Assembly: GCF_014596085.1 (NCBI RefSeq)
Contig: NZ_JACCJY010000029.1
Coordinates: 19,307 to 83,306 of the forward strand
DNA length: 64,000 bases
Origin: Azospirillum tabaci
GTDB lineage: Bacteria; Pseudomonadota; Alphaproteobacteria; Azospirillales; Azospirillaceae
Direction of reading: 5' to 3'
The position numbers and the translations under genes were made by a program. Positions 16,785-25,234 of this stretch are shown piece by piece. The notes beneath the pieces are model-generated. The model saw only the letters and a program-made list of their open reading frames with translations, was not told the origin of the DNA and made no database searches. The first letter of the stretch is position 1, and every line of letters begins with the position of its first letter.

Positions 16785-19700
16785 ATGCCCCACGCCGACT
16801 TCATCCACCTGCGCGTCCACTCCGCCTATTCCCTGTCCGAGGGCGCCATCAAGGTGAAGGAGCTGGTCAAGCTCTGCCAGAAGAAGGAAATGCCGGCGGT
16901 CGCCGTGACCGACACCGGCAACCTGTTCGGCGCGCTGGAGTTCGCTCTGGCCGCCGCGGATTCGGGCGTGCAGCCGATCATCGGCACGGTCCTGGGCATC
17001 ACCCGAGTCGGTCCCGCCAACGGCAAGCCCGGCCTGCCGGGCAAGGCGGCGTCGGTCCCCGACCAGCTCGTCCTGCTCTGCCAGACCGACGAGGGCTACC
17101 GGAACCTGATGAAGCTGGTTTCCAAGGCCTTCCTGGAATCGGACCCGATGGCCGGGCCGCAGATCCCGCTGGACGCGCTGGAAGGTCATTCCGCCGGGCT
17201 GATCGCGCTGACCGGCGGCCCTGCCGGCTCGGTCGGTCGGCTGCTGGGCGAGGGGCAGAAGGATCTGGCGCTCGACGTGCTGGAGCGCCTGAAGCGGCTG
17301 TTCCCCGGCCGGCTCTACGTCGAGCTTCAGCGCCACCGCGACCATTTCGCGGTGATCGAGGACGCCATCGAGCCGGCGCTGATCGACCTCGCCTACGCCC
17401 ACGACCTGCCGCTGGTCGCCACCAACGACTGCTATTTCGCGACCGAGGACATGTACGAGGCGCACGACGCGCTGCTCTGCATCGCCGAGGGCGCCTACAT
17501 CAGCCAGACCGAGCGCCGCCGTCTCACCCCCGACCACCGCTTCAAGTCGGCCGACGAGATGCGGGAGCTGTTCAAGGACCTGCCGGAGGCGGTGGACAAC
17601 ACGGTCGCCATCGCCCGGCGCTGCTCCTTCCTGCTGAAGCCGATCAAGCCGATCCTGCCGCCTTTCCCCTGCGAGGGCGGTCGCGACGAGGGGGAGGAAC
17701 TGCGCGCCCAGTCCCGAGAAGGCCTGGAGATGCGGCTGAACAGCGTCGTCTACACCCCGGACATGACGCCGGAGCAGCGCGCGGAGACCCGCAAGACCTA
17801 CTTCGAGCGGTTGGAGTTCGAGCTGGACGTCATCGTGTCGATGAAGTTCCCCGGTTACTTCCTGATCGTGTCGGACTTCATCAAATGGGCCAAGTCGCAC
17901 GACATCCCGGTGGGGCCGGGCCGTGGTTCGGGCGCCGGCTCGGTCGTCGCCTGGGCGTTGACCATCACCGACCTGGACCCGCTGCGCTTCGGCCTGCTGT
18001 TTGAGCGATTCCTGAATCCCGAACGCGTGTCGATGCCCGACTTCGACGTGGACTTCTGCCAGGACCGCCGCGAAGAGGTGATCCGCTACGTCCAGGACAA
18101 GTACGGCTACGACCGCGTCGCCCAGATCATCACCTTCGGTAAGCTGCAGGCCCGCGCCGTGCTGCGCGACGTCGGGCGTGTGCTCCAGATGCCCTACGGG
18201 CAGGTGGACAAGATCTGCAAGCTGGTGCCGAACAACCCGGCCAACCCGGTGACGCTCCAGCAGGCGCTCGACAGCGAGGAGATGCTGCGCCAGGCCCGCG
18301 ACGGGGACGAGACGGTGGCGCGCCTCGTCAACATCGCGCTGAAGCTGGAGGGGCTGTACCGCCACGCCTCGACCCACGCGGCGGGCGTGGTGATCGGCGA
18401 CCGGCCGCTGCACGATCTGGTGCCGCTGTACCGCGATCCGCGCTCCGACATGCCGGTCACCCAGTTCAACATGAAGTTCGTTGAGCAGGCCGGGCTGGTG
18501 AAGTTCGACTTCCTCGGCCTGAAGACGCTGACCGTGCTGAAGACGGCGGTGGACCTGATCCCCGAGAAGCCGGACCTGACCACCGTCACGCTGGACGACG
18601 TGAAGAGCTACGAGCTTCTGGGCCGTGCCGAATCGACCGGCGTGTTCCAGCTGGAAAGCTCGGGCATGCGCGACGTGCTGCGCCGGCTGAAGCCGAACCG
18701 GCTGGAGGACATCATCGCGCTGGTGTCGCTCTACCGCCCCGGCCCGATGGACAACATTCCCAAATACATCAAGGTGAAGAACGGCGAGGAACCCGCCGAC
18801 TACATGAACCCGGCCCTGGAGCCGATCCTGAAGGAGACCTTCGGGATCATGATCTACCAGGAGCAGGTCATGCAGATCGCCCAGGTGCTGTCCGGCTATT
18901 CGCTGGGCGGCGCCGATCTTCTGCGCCGCGCCATGGGCAAGAAGATCAAGGAGGAGATGGACGCCCAGCGGAAGATCTTCTGCGACGGCGCCGCCGGCCG
19001 CGGGGTGGACCCCGATCAGGCCAGCATGATCTTCGATCAGGTCATGAAGTTCGCCGGCTATGGCTTCAACAAGAGCCACGCGGCGGCCTACGCGCTGGTC
19101 GCCTACCACACCGCCTATCTGAAGGCGAACCACCCGGTGGAGTTCATGGCGGCGTCGATGACGCTCGACCTCGGCAACACCGACAAGCTGAACGTCTTCC
19201 GGCAGGAGCTGGTGCGGCTGAAGATCAAGCTGCTGACACCGGACATCAACAAATCCGACAGCATCTTCGGGGTGGAGGCGCTGCCCGACGGCGGCAAGGC
19301 GGTGCGCTACGCGCTGGCCGCGGTGAAGGGTGTCGGCCTGCCGGCCATGAAGGCGGTGGTGGAGGAGCGCCGGAAGAACGGTCCCTACAAGAGCCTGTTC
19401 GACTTCGCCCGCCGCCTCGACCTGAAGACCATCAACAAGCGCCAACTCGAAAACCTGACCTGCGCCGGCGCCTTCGACGGCATCAACCCGAACCGCGCCC
19501 AGGTCCACGCGGCGCTGGAAACGCTGATCCGCTACGCCCAGGCGGAGGCGGCGGAGCGCGACAGCGGCATCGGCAACCTGTTCGGCGGCGCCGGGGGCGG
19601 GCTGAAGGAGCCGGACCTGCCCAAGGTGAAGGAGTGGGAGCCGCTGGAGAAGCTGAAGCACGAGTTCGGCGCCATCGGCTTCTACCTGTCCGCCCACCCG

Positions 19701-20267
19701 CTGGACGCCTTCGCCGGCCCGCTGGCCCGCATGAGGGTGGTGCGGTCGGCGGACCTCGCCACGGCGGTGACCGGCGGCGGCTCGACCCGGCGCAGCGTCG
19801 CCGGCATCGTGGTCAGCCGCAAGGAAAAGACCGCGAAGTCGGGCAACCGCTTCGCCTTCGTGGAACTGTCCGACTCCAGCGGCGGCTACGAGGTGACGGT
19901 CTTCTCGGAGGTGCTGGCGACCAACCGCGACCTGCTGGAGGCCGGGCGCCCGGTGCTGATGACCGTGGACGTCCAGATGAACGGCGAGGACATCCGCCTG
20001 ACCTGCCAGGAGGTGAAGCCGCTGGAGGACGCCGTCGCCCAGGTCTCGGACGGCTTGAAGGTGGTGGTGCGCGACGGCGGGCCGGTGGAGAGCATCCGCG
20101 GCATGCTGGAGCGGCTGGCCCGCGGCAAGGGCAAGATCCACCTGCTGGTCGAGATCGACCCGTTGAAGGAGGTGGAGATCCAGCTCCCCGGCTCTTTCAA
20201 CATCACCAACCAGAGCCGCGCCGCGCTGAAGGCGGTGCCGGGGGTGGTCGAGGTGGTGGAGCTGTAG
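16785..20267 (+). CDS. dnaE: DNA polymerase III alpha subunit
   Basis: Replicative DNA polymerase catalytic subunit, 1160 residues, the same length as the E. coli protein. Domains in order: PHP domain starting at HLRVHSAYSLSEGAI (from about residue 7), palm domain with the glycine-rich GPGRGSGAGSVVAWAL and catalytic Asp pair in MPDFDVDFCQDRR (about residue 420), fingers, helix-hairpin-helix region, and a C-terminal OB-fold (VAGIVVSRKEKTAKSGNRFAF). The ATG at 16785 gives MPHADFIHLRVHS; the frame is open 41 codons further upstream with no conserved residues. The ribosome site is weak. The gene stands alone between a divergent lipoprotein gene and rpsB. Confidence 0.97.
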   Translation: MPHADFIHLRVHSAYSLSEGAIKVKELVKLCQKKEMPAVAVTDTGNLFGALEFALAAADSGVQPIIGTVLGITRVGPANGKPGLPGKAASVPDQLVLLCQTDEGYRNLMKLVSKAFLESDPMAGPQIPLDALEGHSAGLIALTGGPAGSVGRLLGEGQKDLALDVLERLKRLFPGRLYVELQRHRDHFAVIEDAIEPALIDLAYAHDLPLVATNDCYFATEDMYEAHDALLCIAEGAYISQTERRRLTPDHRFKSADEMRELFKDLPEAVDNTVAIARRCSFLLKPIKPILPPFPCEGGRDEGEELRAQSREGLEMRLNSVVYTPDMTPEQRAETRKTYFERLEFELDVIVSMKFPGYFLIVSDFIKWAKSHDIPVGPGRGSGAGSVVAWALTITDLDPLRFGLLFERFLNPERVSMPDFDVDFCQDRREEVIRYVQDKYGYDRVAQIITFGKLQARAVLRDVGRVLQMPYGQVDKICKLVPNNPANPVTLQQALDSEEMLRQARDGDETVARLVNIALKLEGLYRHASTHAAGVVIGDRPLHDLVPLYRDPRSDMPVTQFNMKFVEQAGLVKFDFLGLKTLTVLKTAVDLIPEKPDLTTVTLDDVKSYELLGRAESTGVFQLESSGMRDVLRRLKPNRLEDIIALVSLYRPGPMDNIPKYIKVKNGEEPADYMNPALEPILKETFGIMIYQEQVMQIAQVLSGYSLGGADLLRRAMGKKIKEEMDAQRKIFCDGAAGRGVDPDQASMIFDQVMKFAGYGFNKSHAAAYALVAYHTAYLKANHPVEFMAASMTLDLGNTDKLNVFRQELVRLKIKLLTPDINKSDSIFGVEALPDGGKAVRYALAAVKGVGLPAMKAVVEERRKNGPYKSLFDFARRLDLKTINKRQLENLTCAGAFDGINPNRAQVHAALETLIRYAQAEAAERDSGIGNLFGGAGGGLKEPDLPKVKEWEPLEKLKHEFGAIGFYLSAHPLDAFAGPLARMRVVRSADLATAVTGGGSTRRSVAGIVVSRKEKTAKSGNRFAFVELSDSSGGYEVTVFSEVLATNRDLLEAGRPVLMTVDVQMNGEDIRLTCQEVKPLEDAVAQVSDGLKVVVRDGGPVESIRGMLERLARGKGKIHLLVEIDPLKEVEIQLPGSFNITNQSRAALKAVPGVVEVVEL

Positions 20268-20283
20268 AGAATGCGCTTCCCAT

Positions 20284-20315
20284 GACGAAGCGGTGCGCGA
20301 TGCACCGCATTCGTC
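20284..20315. terminator. Hairpin downstream of dnaE
   Basis: GACGAAGCGGTGC pairs with GCACCGC-A-TTCGTC (one bulged base) around a five-base loop, 16 bases past the dnaE stop. There is no T run, so Rho-independent termination is uncertain. Confidence 0.5.
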
Positions 20316-20338
20316 GCCAACCAATTGGCAAACCGGTG

Positions 20339-20367
20339 TTGCCAAAGCGGTTGCGGCGGGCTATGTA
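20339..20367 (+). promoter_or_regulatory. Candidate sigma-70 promoter for rpsB
   Basis: TTGCCA and TATGTA with a 17-base spacer, about 123 bases before the rpsB ATG. This gives an rpsB leader of over 110 bases, in keeping with autoregulation of rpsB by ribosomal protein S2 known in other bacteria. Confidence 0.65.
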
Positions 20368-20489
20368 AGCGCCGTCGTCAAAACCTCACGCGGGCTGGCG
20401 GTCCCTCGGCTTTACCCCGATGGCCCGATCCGGTGTCCTGTCAAACGGACAGTGCCCGCGGCGGAGCAACCGGAAAAGGACTTTTCCAA

Positions 20490-21275
20490 ATGGCTATTCC
20501 GTCTTTCACCATGCGCCAGCTGCTCGAAGCCGGCGTCCACTTCGGTCACCACACCCGCCGCTGGAACCCGAAGATGGGTCCGTACATCTTCGGCGTGCGC
20601 AACGGTGTGCACATCATCGACCTGGAGCAGACCGTCCCGGCGCTGCACCGCGCCCTGCAGGCCGTCCGTGACGTCGTCGCCGGCGGCGGCCGCGTCCTGT
20701 TCGTCGGCACCAAGCGCCAGGCTCAGGAGAAGGTGGCCGAGGCCGCGTCGAAGTGCGGCCAGTACTACGTCAACCACCGCTGGCTCGGCGGCATGCTGAC
20801 CAACTGGAAGACCATCTCCCAGTCGATCAAGCGCCTGCGCGAGATGGAAGAGCGTCTGGCCGGCGACACCTCGGGCCTCACCAAGCGCGAAATCCTGGAG
20901 CTGACCCGCGAGCGCGACAAGCTGGAGCGCGCGCTGGGCGGCATCAAGGAGATGGGCGGCCTGCCGGACGTCCTCTTCATCATCGACACCAACAAGGAGT
21001 CGATCGCCGTCAAGGAAGCCAACAAGCTCGGCATTCCGGTCATCGCGGTGATCGACAGCAACTCCGATCCGGACGGCGTGGCCTTCCCGATCCCCGGCAA
21101 CGACGACGCCCTGCGCGCCATCGACCTGTACTGCGAGCTGGTGAACGGCGCCGTGCTCGACGGTCTGCAGGCTGAGATGAGCGCCGCCGGCATCGACGTC
21201 GGCTCCTCCGAGGAGGCTCCGGCCGAGCAGCTGCCGGAAGAGGAAGGGGTCGAGGCCGAACAGGCCCAGGCCTGA
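20490..21275 (+). CDS. rpsB: 30S ribosomal protein S2
   Basis: Small-subunit ribosomal protein of 261 residues. Typical motifs are TMRQLLEAGVHFGHHTRRWN at the N-terminus, KMGPYIFGVRNGVHIIDL, WLGGMLTNWKTI and IPVIAVIDSNSDPDGVAFPIPGND, the last split by convention. An acidic tail (about 20 residues rich in Glu and Ala) is added at the C-terminus, as in other alphaproteobacteria. The ATG at 20490 follows an AAAGGA ribosome site; a longer open frame upstream overlaps the promoter and is not used. A strong terminator separates it from tsf. Confidence 0.98.
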   Translation: MAIPSFTMRQLLEAGVHFGHHTRRWNPKMGPYIFGVRNGVHIIDLEQTVPALHRALQAVRDVVAGGGRVLFVGTKRQAQEKVAEAASKCGQYYVNHRWLGGMLTNWKTISQSIKRLREMEERLAGDTSGLTKREILELTRERDKLERALGGIKEMGGLPDVLFIIDTNKESIAVKEANKLGIPVIAVIDSNSDPDGVAFPIPGNDDALRAIDLYCELVNGAVLDGLQAEMSAAGIDVGSSEEAPAEQLPEEEGVEAEQAQA

Positions 21276-21289
21276 TCCCGGTGATACGG

Positions 21290-21330
21290 GGCAGCCGGGC
21301 CTTATGACCTATGGCCCGGCTGCCTTTTTT
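21290..21330 (+). terminator. Strong terminator/attenuator between rpsB and tsf
   Basis: GGCAGCCGGGCC and GGCCCGGCTGCC form a perfect 12-bp stem with an 11-base loop, followed by six T. It starts 15 bases after the rpsB stop and ends 60 bases before the tsf ATG. Part of the transcripts must pass it, or tsf needs its own promoter in that short gap. Confidence 0.85.
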
Positions 21331-21390
21331 ATGAGTTGTTTGGATCAACCCGATCCGCTTGGATCTGTTCGGAAGGAAGAGGGCGATACC

Positions 21391-22320
21391 ATGGCCGAGA
21401 TTACCGCCGCGCTCGTCAAGGAACTGCGCGAGAAGACCGGCGCGGGCATGATGGACTGCAAGAAGGCGCTGGCCGAGACCCAGGGCGACCTCGAGGGCGC
21501 CGTTGACTGGCTGCGCAAGAAGGGCCTCGCCGCCGCCGCCAAGAAGTCGGGCCGCGTCGCCGCCGAGGGTCTGGTCGCCGTCGCCACCGCCGGCACCGCG
21601 GGCGCCGTCGTCGAGGTGAACGCCGAGACCGACTTCGTCGCGCGCAACGACAAGTTCCAGGCGTTCTCCTTGAAGGCCGCCGAGCTGACCCTGTCCGGTT
21701 CGGGCGACGTCGAGGGCCTGAAGGCCACCGCCTATCCGGACGCCGGCCGCACGGTCCAGGAAGAGCTGACCAACCTGATCGCCACCATCGGCGAGAACAT
21801 GAACATCCGCCGCTCGGCCAAGCTGTCGGTTCCGGCGGGCGTCGTCGTGTCCTACGTCCACTCGGCCATCGCGCCGGGCCTGGGCAAGATCGGCGTTCTG
21901 GTCGCCCTGGAGTCGACCGGCGACACCGCCAAGCTGAACGATCTGGGCAAGCAGATCGCCATGCACATCGCCGCCGCCCGTCCGGACGCCCTGGACATCG
22001 CCGACGTCGACACCTCCGCGCTGGAGCGTGAGCGCAACGTGCTCGCCGAGCAGGCCCGCGCCTCGGGCAAGCCGGAGAACATCGTCGAGAAGATGCTCGA
22101 AGGCCGCATCCGCAAGTACTACGAGGAAGTGGTGCTGCTGGAGCAGACCTACGTGATCGACGGCGAGACCAAGGTCCGCAAGGTGGTGGAGAACGCCGCT
22201 AAGGACATCGGCGCCCCGGTCAAGGTGACGGGCTTCGTCCGTTTCGCGCTGGGCGAGGGCATCGAGAAGGCGGAGAGCGATTTCGCCGCCGAGGTCGCCG
22301 CCGCCGCCGGCCAGAAGTAA
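21391..22320 (+). CDS. tsf: Elongation factor Ts
   Basis: Nucleotide-exchange factor for EF-Tu, 309 residues. The N-terminal UBA-like domain (ALVKELREKTGAGMMDCKKAL) and the core with ETDFVARNDKFQ are clear. The start at 21391 has a long purine ribosome site (GGAAGGAAGAGGG); the frame open from 21304 crosses the terminator hairpin and is not the start. rpsB-tsf-pyrH-frr is a deeply conserved order. pyrH follows after 54 bases. Confidence 0.98.
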   Translation: MAEITAALVKELREKTGAGMMDCKKALAETQGDLEGAVDWLRKKGLAAAAKKSGRVAAEGLVAVATAGTAGAVVEVNAETDFVARNDKFQAFSLKAAELTLSGSGDVEGLKATAYPDAGRTVQEELTNLIATIGENMNIRRSAKLSVPAGVVVSYVHSAIAPGLGKIGVLVALESTGDTAKLNDLGKQIAMHIAAARPDALDIADVDTSALERERNVLAEQARASGKPENIVEKMLEGRIRKYYEEVVLLEQTYVIDGETKVRKVVENAAKDIGAPVKVTGFVRFALGEGIEKAESDFAAEVAAAAGQK

Positions 22321-22374
22321 GGAACCGGCGACCCGCCGCACGCACTCTTCACACCAACCGGGAGAAAGCCCCCC

Positions 22375-23130
22375 ATGGCCCAGACCACCGGGACCACCGA
22401 GCCGGCTGACGGCATCCGCTTCAAACGAGTCCTGCTGAAGGTGTCGGGCGAGGCGTTGATGGGTCAGCGCGACTACGGCCTCGACCCGGAGGTGGTCAAC
22501 CGCGTCGCCAACGAGGTGAAGGCGGTGATCCAGCTGGGCGTCCAGGTGAGCCTGGTCATCGGCGGGGGCAACATCTTCCGCGGCGTGAAGGGTGCGGCGA
22601 GCGGCATGGAGCGCGCCTCGGCCGACTATATCGGGATGCTCGCCACCGTGATGAACGCCCTGTCGATGCAGAGCGCTCTGGAGCGGATGGGGGTCGCGAC
22701 CCGCGTGCAGTCGGCCATTCCCATGTCGTCGGTGTGCGAGCCCTACATCCGGCGCCGCGCCATCCGGCACATGGAGAAGGGCCGCGTGGTGATCTTCGCC
22801 GCTGGCACCGGCAACCCCTTCTTCACCACCGACACCGCCGCCGCGCTCCGCGCGTCGGAGATGGGCTGCGATGCCCTGCTGAAGGGCACGCAGGTGGACG
22901 GCGTCTACACCGCCGACCCGAAGAAGGTGAAGGACGCGGAGCGTTACGAGCGCCTGGGCTACCTGGAGGTCCTGGCGAAGGACCTGCAGGTGATGGACGC
23001 TTCCGCGATCTCCTTGGCGCGCGAGAGCCACATCCCCATACTCGTGTTCTCGATCCACACCCCCGGCGCCTTCGCCGAGGTGATGCAGGGCCGGGGCAAG
23101 TTTACGATCATCAACGAAGAAACGGAGTGA
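22375..23130 (+). CDS. pyrH: Uridylate kinase
   Basis: UMP kinase of 251 residues, amino-acid-kinase fold, making UDP for pyrimidine nucleotide and cell-envelope precursor synthesis. Motifs: RVLLKVSGEALMG at the N-terminus, VIGGGNIFRG, and the acceptor region GTGNPFFTTDTAAALRASE. GGGAGAAAG precedes the ATG. frr begins 4 bases after its stop. Confidence 0.97.
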   Translation: MAQTTGTTEPADGIRFKRVLLKVSGEALMGQRDYGLDPEVVNRVANEVKAVIQLGVQVSLVIGGGNIFRGVKGAASGMERASADYIGMLATVMNALSMQSALERMGVATRVQSAIPMSSVCEPYIRRRAIRHMEKGRVVIFAAGTGNPFFTTDTAAALRASEMGCDALLKGTQVDGVYTADPKKVKDAERYERLGYLEVLAKDLQVMDASAISLARESHIPILVFSIHTPGAFAEVMQGRGKFTIINEETE

Positions 23131-23134
23131 GCCC

Positions 23135-23692
23135 GTGGCTGCGCCCGACGCATCGGATCTCAAGCGCCGCATGGAAGGAGCGCTTGAGGCGTTTCGCAAG
23201 GAGTTGAGCGGTCTGCGCACCGGCCGCGCCTCCGCCAGCCTGCTTGAGCCCGTGACCGTCGAGGCCTACGGCGCCAGGATGCACCTCAAGGAGGTGGGCA
23301 CCGTCAGCGTGCCGGAGCCGCGCCTGATCGTCGTGCAGGTGTGGGACCGCGGCATGGTCAAGGCCGTGGAGAAGGGCATCCGCGATTCGGGCCTCGGCCT
23401 GAACCCTCAGACGGAAGGCCAGTCGATCCGCGTTCCGTTGCCCGACCTGACGCAGGAGCGCCGCAAGGAACTCGCCAAGGTCGCTCATAAGTACGCCGAG
23501 CAGGCCCGCGTCGCCGTGCGCAACGTGCGCCGCGACGGCATGGACGGGCTGAAGAAGGCGGAGAAGGCCGGCGACATCTCGCAGGACGAGCACAAGGGGC
23601 TCGGCGAGAAGGTCCAGGCGCTGACCGACCAGTACATCAAGCTGGTCGACGATGCGCTTGCGGCGAAAGAAAAGGACATTATGCAGGTCTGA
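23135..23692 (+). CDS. frr: Ribosome recycling factor
   Basis: Splits post-termination ribosomes with EF-G. The 185-residue protein begins at GTG and shows the family landmarks LSGLRTGRASASLLEPV and the C-terminal three-helix bundle segment ARVAVRNVRRDGMDGLKK. Four bases separate it from pyrH, and its stop lies 4 bases before the uppS start, so translation is probably coupled along this operon. Confidence 0.97.
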   Translation: MAAPDASDLKRRMEGALEAFRKELSGLRTGRASASLLEPVTVEAYGARMHLKEVGTVSVPEPRLIVVQVWDRGMVKAVEKGIRDSGLGLNPQTEGQSIRVPLPDLTQERRKELAKVAHKYAEQARVAVRNVRRDGMDGLKKAEKAGDISQDEHKGLGEKVQALTDQYIKLVDDALAAKEKDIMQV

Positions 23693-23696
23693 CGGC

Positions 23697-24434
23697 ATGC
23701 GCGACGCGGAAGACAGCCGCCCCCTGCGCTCGCCCGCGCACGTGGCCGTGATCATGGACGGCAACGGGCGTTGGGCGAAGTCCAGAGGGCTGCCCCGCAC
23801 CGCCGGCCATAAAAAGGGCGTGGACGCCGTCCGCCGGACGGTCGAAGCCGCGGGCGAGCTGGGGATCGGCTATCTGACGATCTTCAGCTTCTCGTCCGAG
23901 AACTGGCGTCGGCCGGAGGAGGAGGTGTCCGACCTCATGCAGCTCCTGCGCTTTTACCTGCGCAGCGAGATTGCCGACCTCCACCGGAACGGCGTGCGCC
24001 TGCGCGTCATCGGCGACCGGGCCCGCCTGTCCAAGGACATCGTCGGCCTGATCGAGAACGCGGAGACCCTGACCCGCGACAACCGCAAGCTGACCCTTGT
24101 GGTGGCGTTGAGCTACGGTTCCCGCCAGGAAATCACGCTGGCGGCGCGGCGTCTGGCCGAGGAGGTCAAGGCGGGGACGCTCGACCCCGCCGACATCACC
24201 GAGGATCGGCTGTCCGAACGCCTGTTCACCGCCGACATCCCGGACCCGGACCTGATCGTCCGCACCAGCGGCGAGAAGCGCATCAGCAATTTCCTGCTGT
24301 GGCAGGCGGCGTACGCCGAGCTGGTCTTCGTGGACACGCTCTGGCCTGATTTTTCCAAGCGTGACCTGGAGGCGGCGATTGAAGAGTTCCACCGACGGGA
24401 ACGTCGCTTCGGCGCAACCACCGGCATCCGCTAA
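23697..24434 (+). CDS. uppS: Isoprenyl transferase (undecaprenyl diphosphate synthase)
   Basis: Makes the C55 lipid carrier for peptidoglycan and polysaccharide synthesis from isopentenyl diphosphate and farnesyl diphosphate. The 245-residue protein has the catalytic VAVIMDGNGRWAKSRGLPR motif near residue 15, FSFSSENWRRP and the C-terminal RTSGEKRISNFLLWQ. The ATG at 23697 is 4 bases after frr; the frame open from 23652 would overlap frr. Its 3' end overlaps cdsA by 56 bases if the TTG start of that gene is used. Confidence 0.96.
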   Translation: MRDAEDSRPLRSPAHVAVIMDGNGRWAKSRGLPRTAGHKKGVDAVRRTVEAAGELGIGYLTIFSFSSENWRRPEEEVSDLMQLLRFYLRSEIADLHRNGVRLRVIGDRARLSKDIVGLIENAETLTRDNRKLTLVVALSYGSRQEITLAARRLAEEVKAGTLDPADITEDRLSERLFTADIPDPDLIVRTSGEKRISNFLLWQAAYAELVFVDTLWPDFSKRDLEAAIEEFHRRERRFGATTGIR

Positions 24435-25227
24435 ATCCGGCGATCTGAAGACGCGCGCCATCTCGGCGCTCGTGCTGGCACCGCTCGTCCTGGCCGCGGT
24501 CTGGGCCGGCGGCTGGATCTTCCACGGCCTGATCGCGCTCGGCGCCGTGGCCTCCGCCGTGGAGTGGAGCAACCTCGTTCCCTGCCGCCGCAAGGGCGCG
24601 GCCATCGCGTTATCGGTGGCCGGCGTCCTGCTGGCGCTGGCCGCGCAGATCGCCGCCGGGCCATGGGCGGCCGTCGTCGTCGCCGTCCTGGCCACGGCCG
24701 GCGTGGCTTTGGCGTCGGGCGGGCCGGACCGCGGTCTGGCCGGGGCCGGCGTCCTCTACGTCGTGGCGGGTCTGGCCGGGCTGATGTGGCTGCGCGACGA
24801 TCCGGAGTCCGGTCTCGCGCTTTTCCTCTTCACCATGCTGGGTGTCTGGGCGACCGACATCGGCGCCTACGCCGCCGGGCGAACCATCGGCGGGCCGAAA
24901 CTGGCCCCTCGGATCAGCCCGAAGAAGACCTGGGCCGGCCTGATCGGCGGCATGGCCTCCTCGGCCCTGGTGGGGTGGGGGGTGGCTCTGGCCGCGGGGG
25001 CGCAACGGCCGCTTCTGGCTCTTGCGGTGGGCGCCGTCCTGGCCGTGGTGGCGCAAGCGGGCGACCTCTTCGAATCCGCGGTCAAACGCCGTTACAACGT
25101 GAAGGACAGCGGCCATCTCATTCCTGGTCACGGGGGAATCCTGGACCGCATCGACGGGCTACTCTCTGCCGCCCCGGTGCTGGCCCTGTTCCACGCGACC
25201 CTCGGCATGGCAATCGCATGGTGGTGA
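24379..25227 (+). CDS. cdsA: Phosphatidate cytidylyltransferase
   Basis: Inner-membrane enzyme forming CDP-diacylglycerol from phosphatidate and CTP, the branch point of phospholipid synthesis. About seven to eight membrane helices and the signature SAVKRRYNVKDSGHLIPGHG followed by GILDRIDG near the C-terminus. No ATG lies before the first helix. I choose the TTG at 24379 because GGAGG sits 7 bases upstream; a GTG at 24361 is in frame but has no ribosome site. Either start lies inside uppS. Length with the TTG is 282 residues, normal for CdsA. Confidence 0.93.
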   Translation: MKSSTDGNVASAQPPASAKSGDLKTRAISALVLAPLVLAAVWAGGWIFHGLIALGAVASAVEWSNLVPCRRKGAAIALSVAGVLLALAAQIAAGPWAAVVVAVLATAGVALASGGPDRGLAGAGVLYVVAGLAGLMWLRDDPESGLALFLFTMLGVWATDIGAYAAGRTIGGPKLAPRISPKKTWAGLIGGMASSALVGWGVALAAGAQRPLLALAVGAVLAVVAQAGDLFESAVKRRYNVKDSGHLIPGHGGILDRIDGLLSAAPVLALFHATLGMAIAWW

Positions 25228-25234
25228 CGGGGTT

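Noticed and set aside
16656..20345. A 1229-codon open frame on the minus strand opposite dnaE
   Set aside because: It mirrors the codon bias of dnaE in a high-GC genome; the translation is repetitive His/Gln/Asp/Arg-rich with no domain, and the plus strand is unambiguous DnaE.
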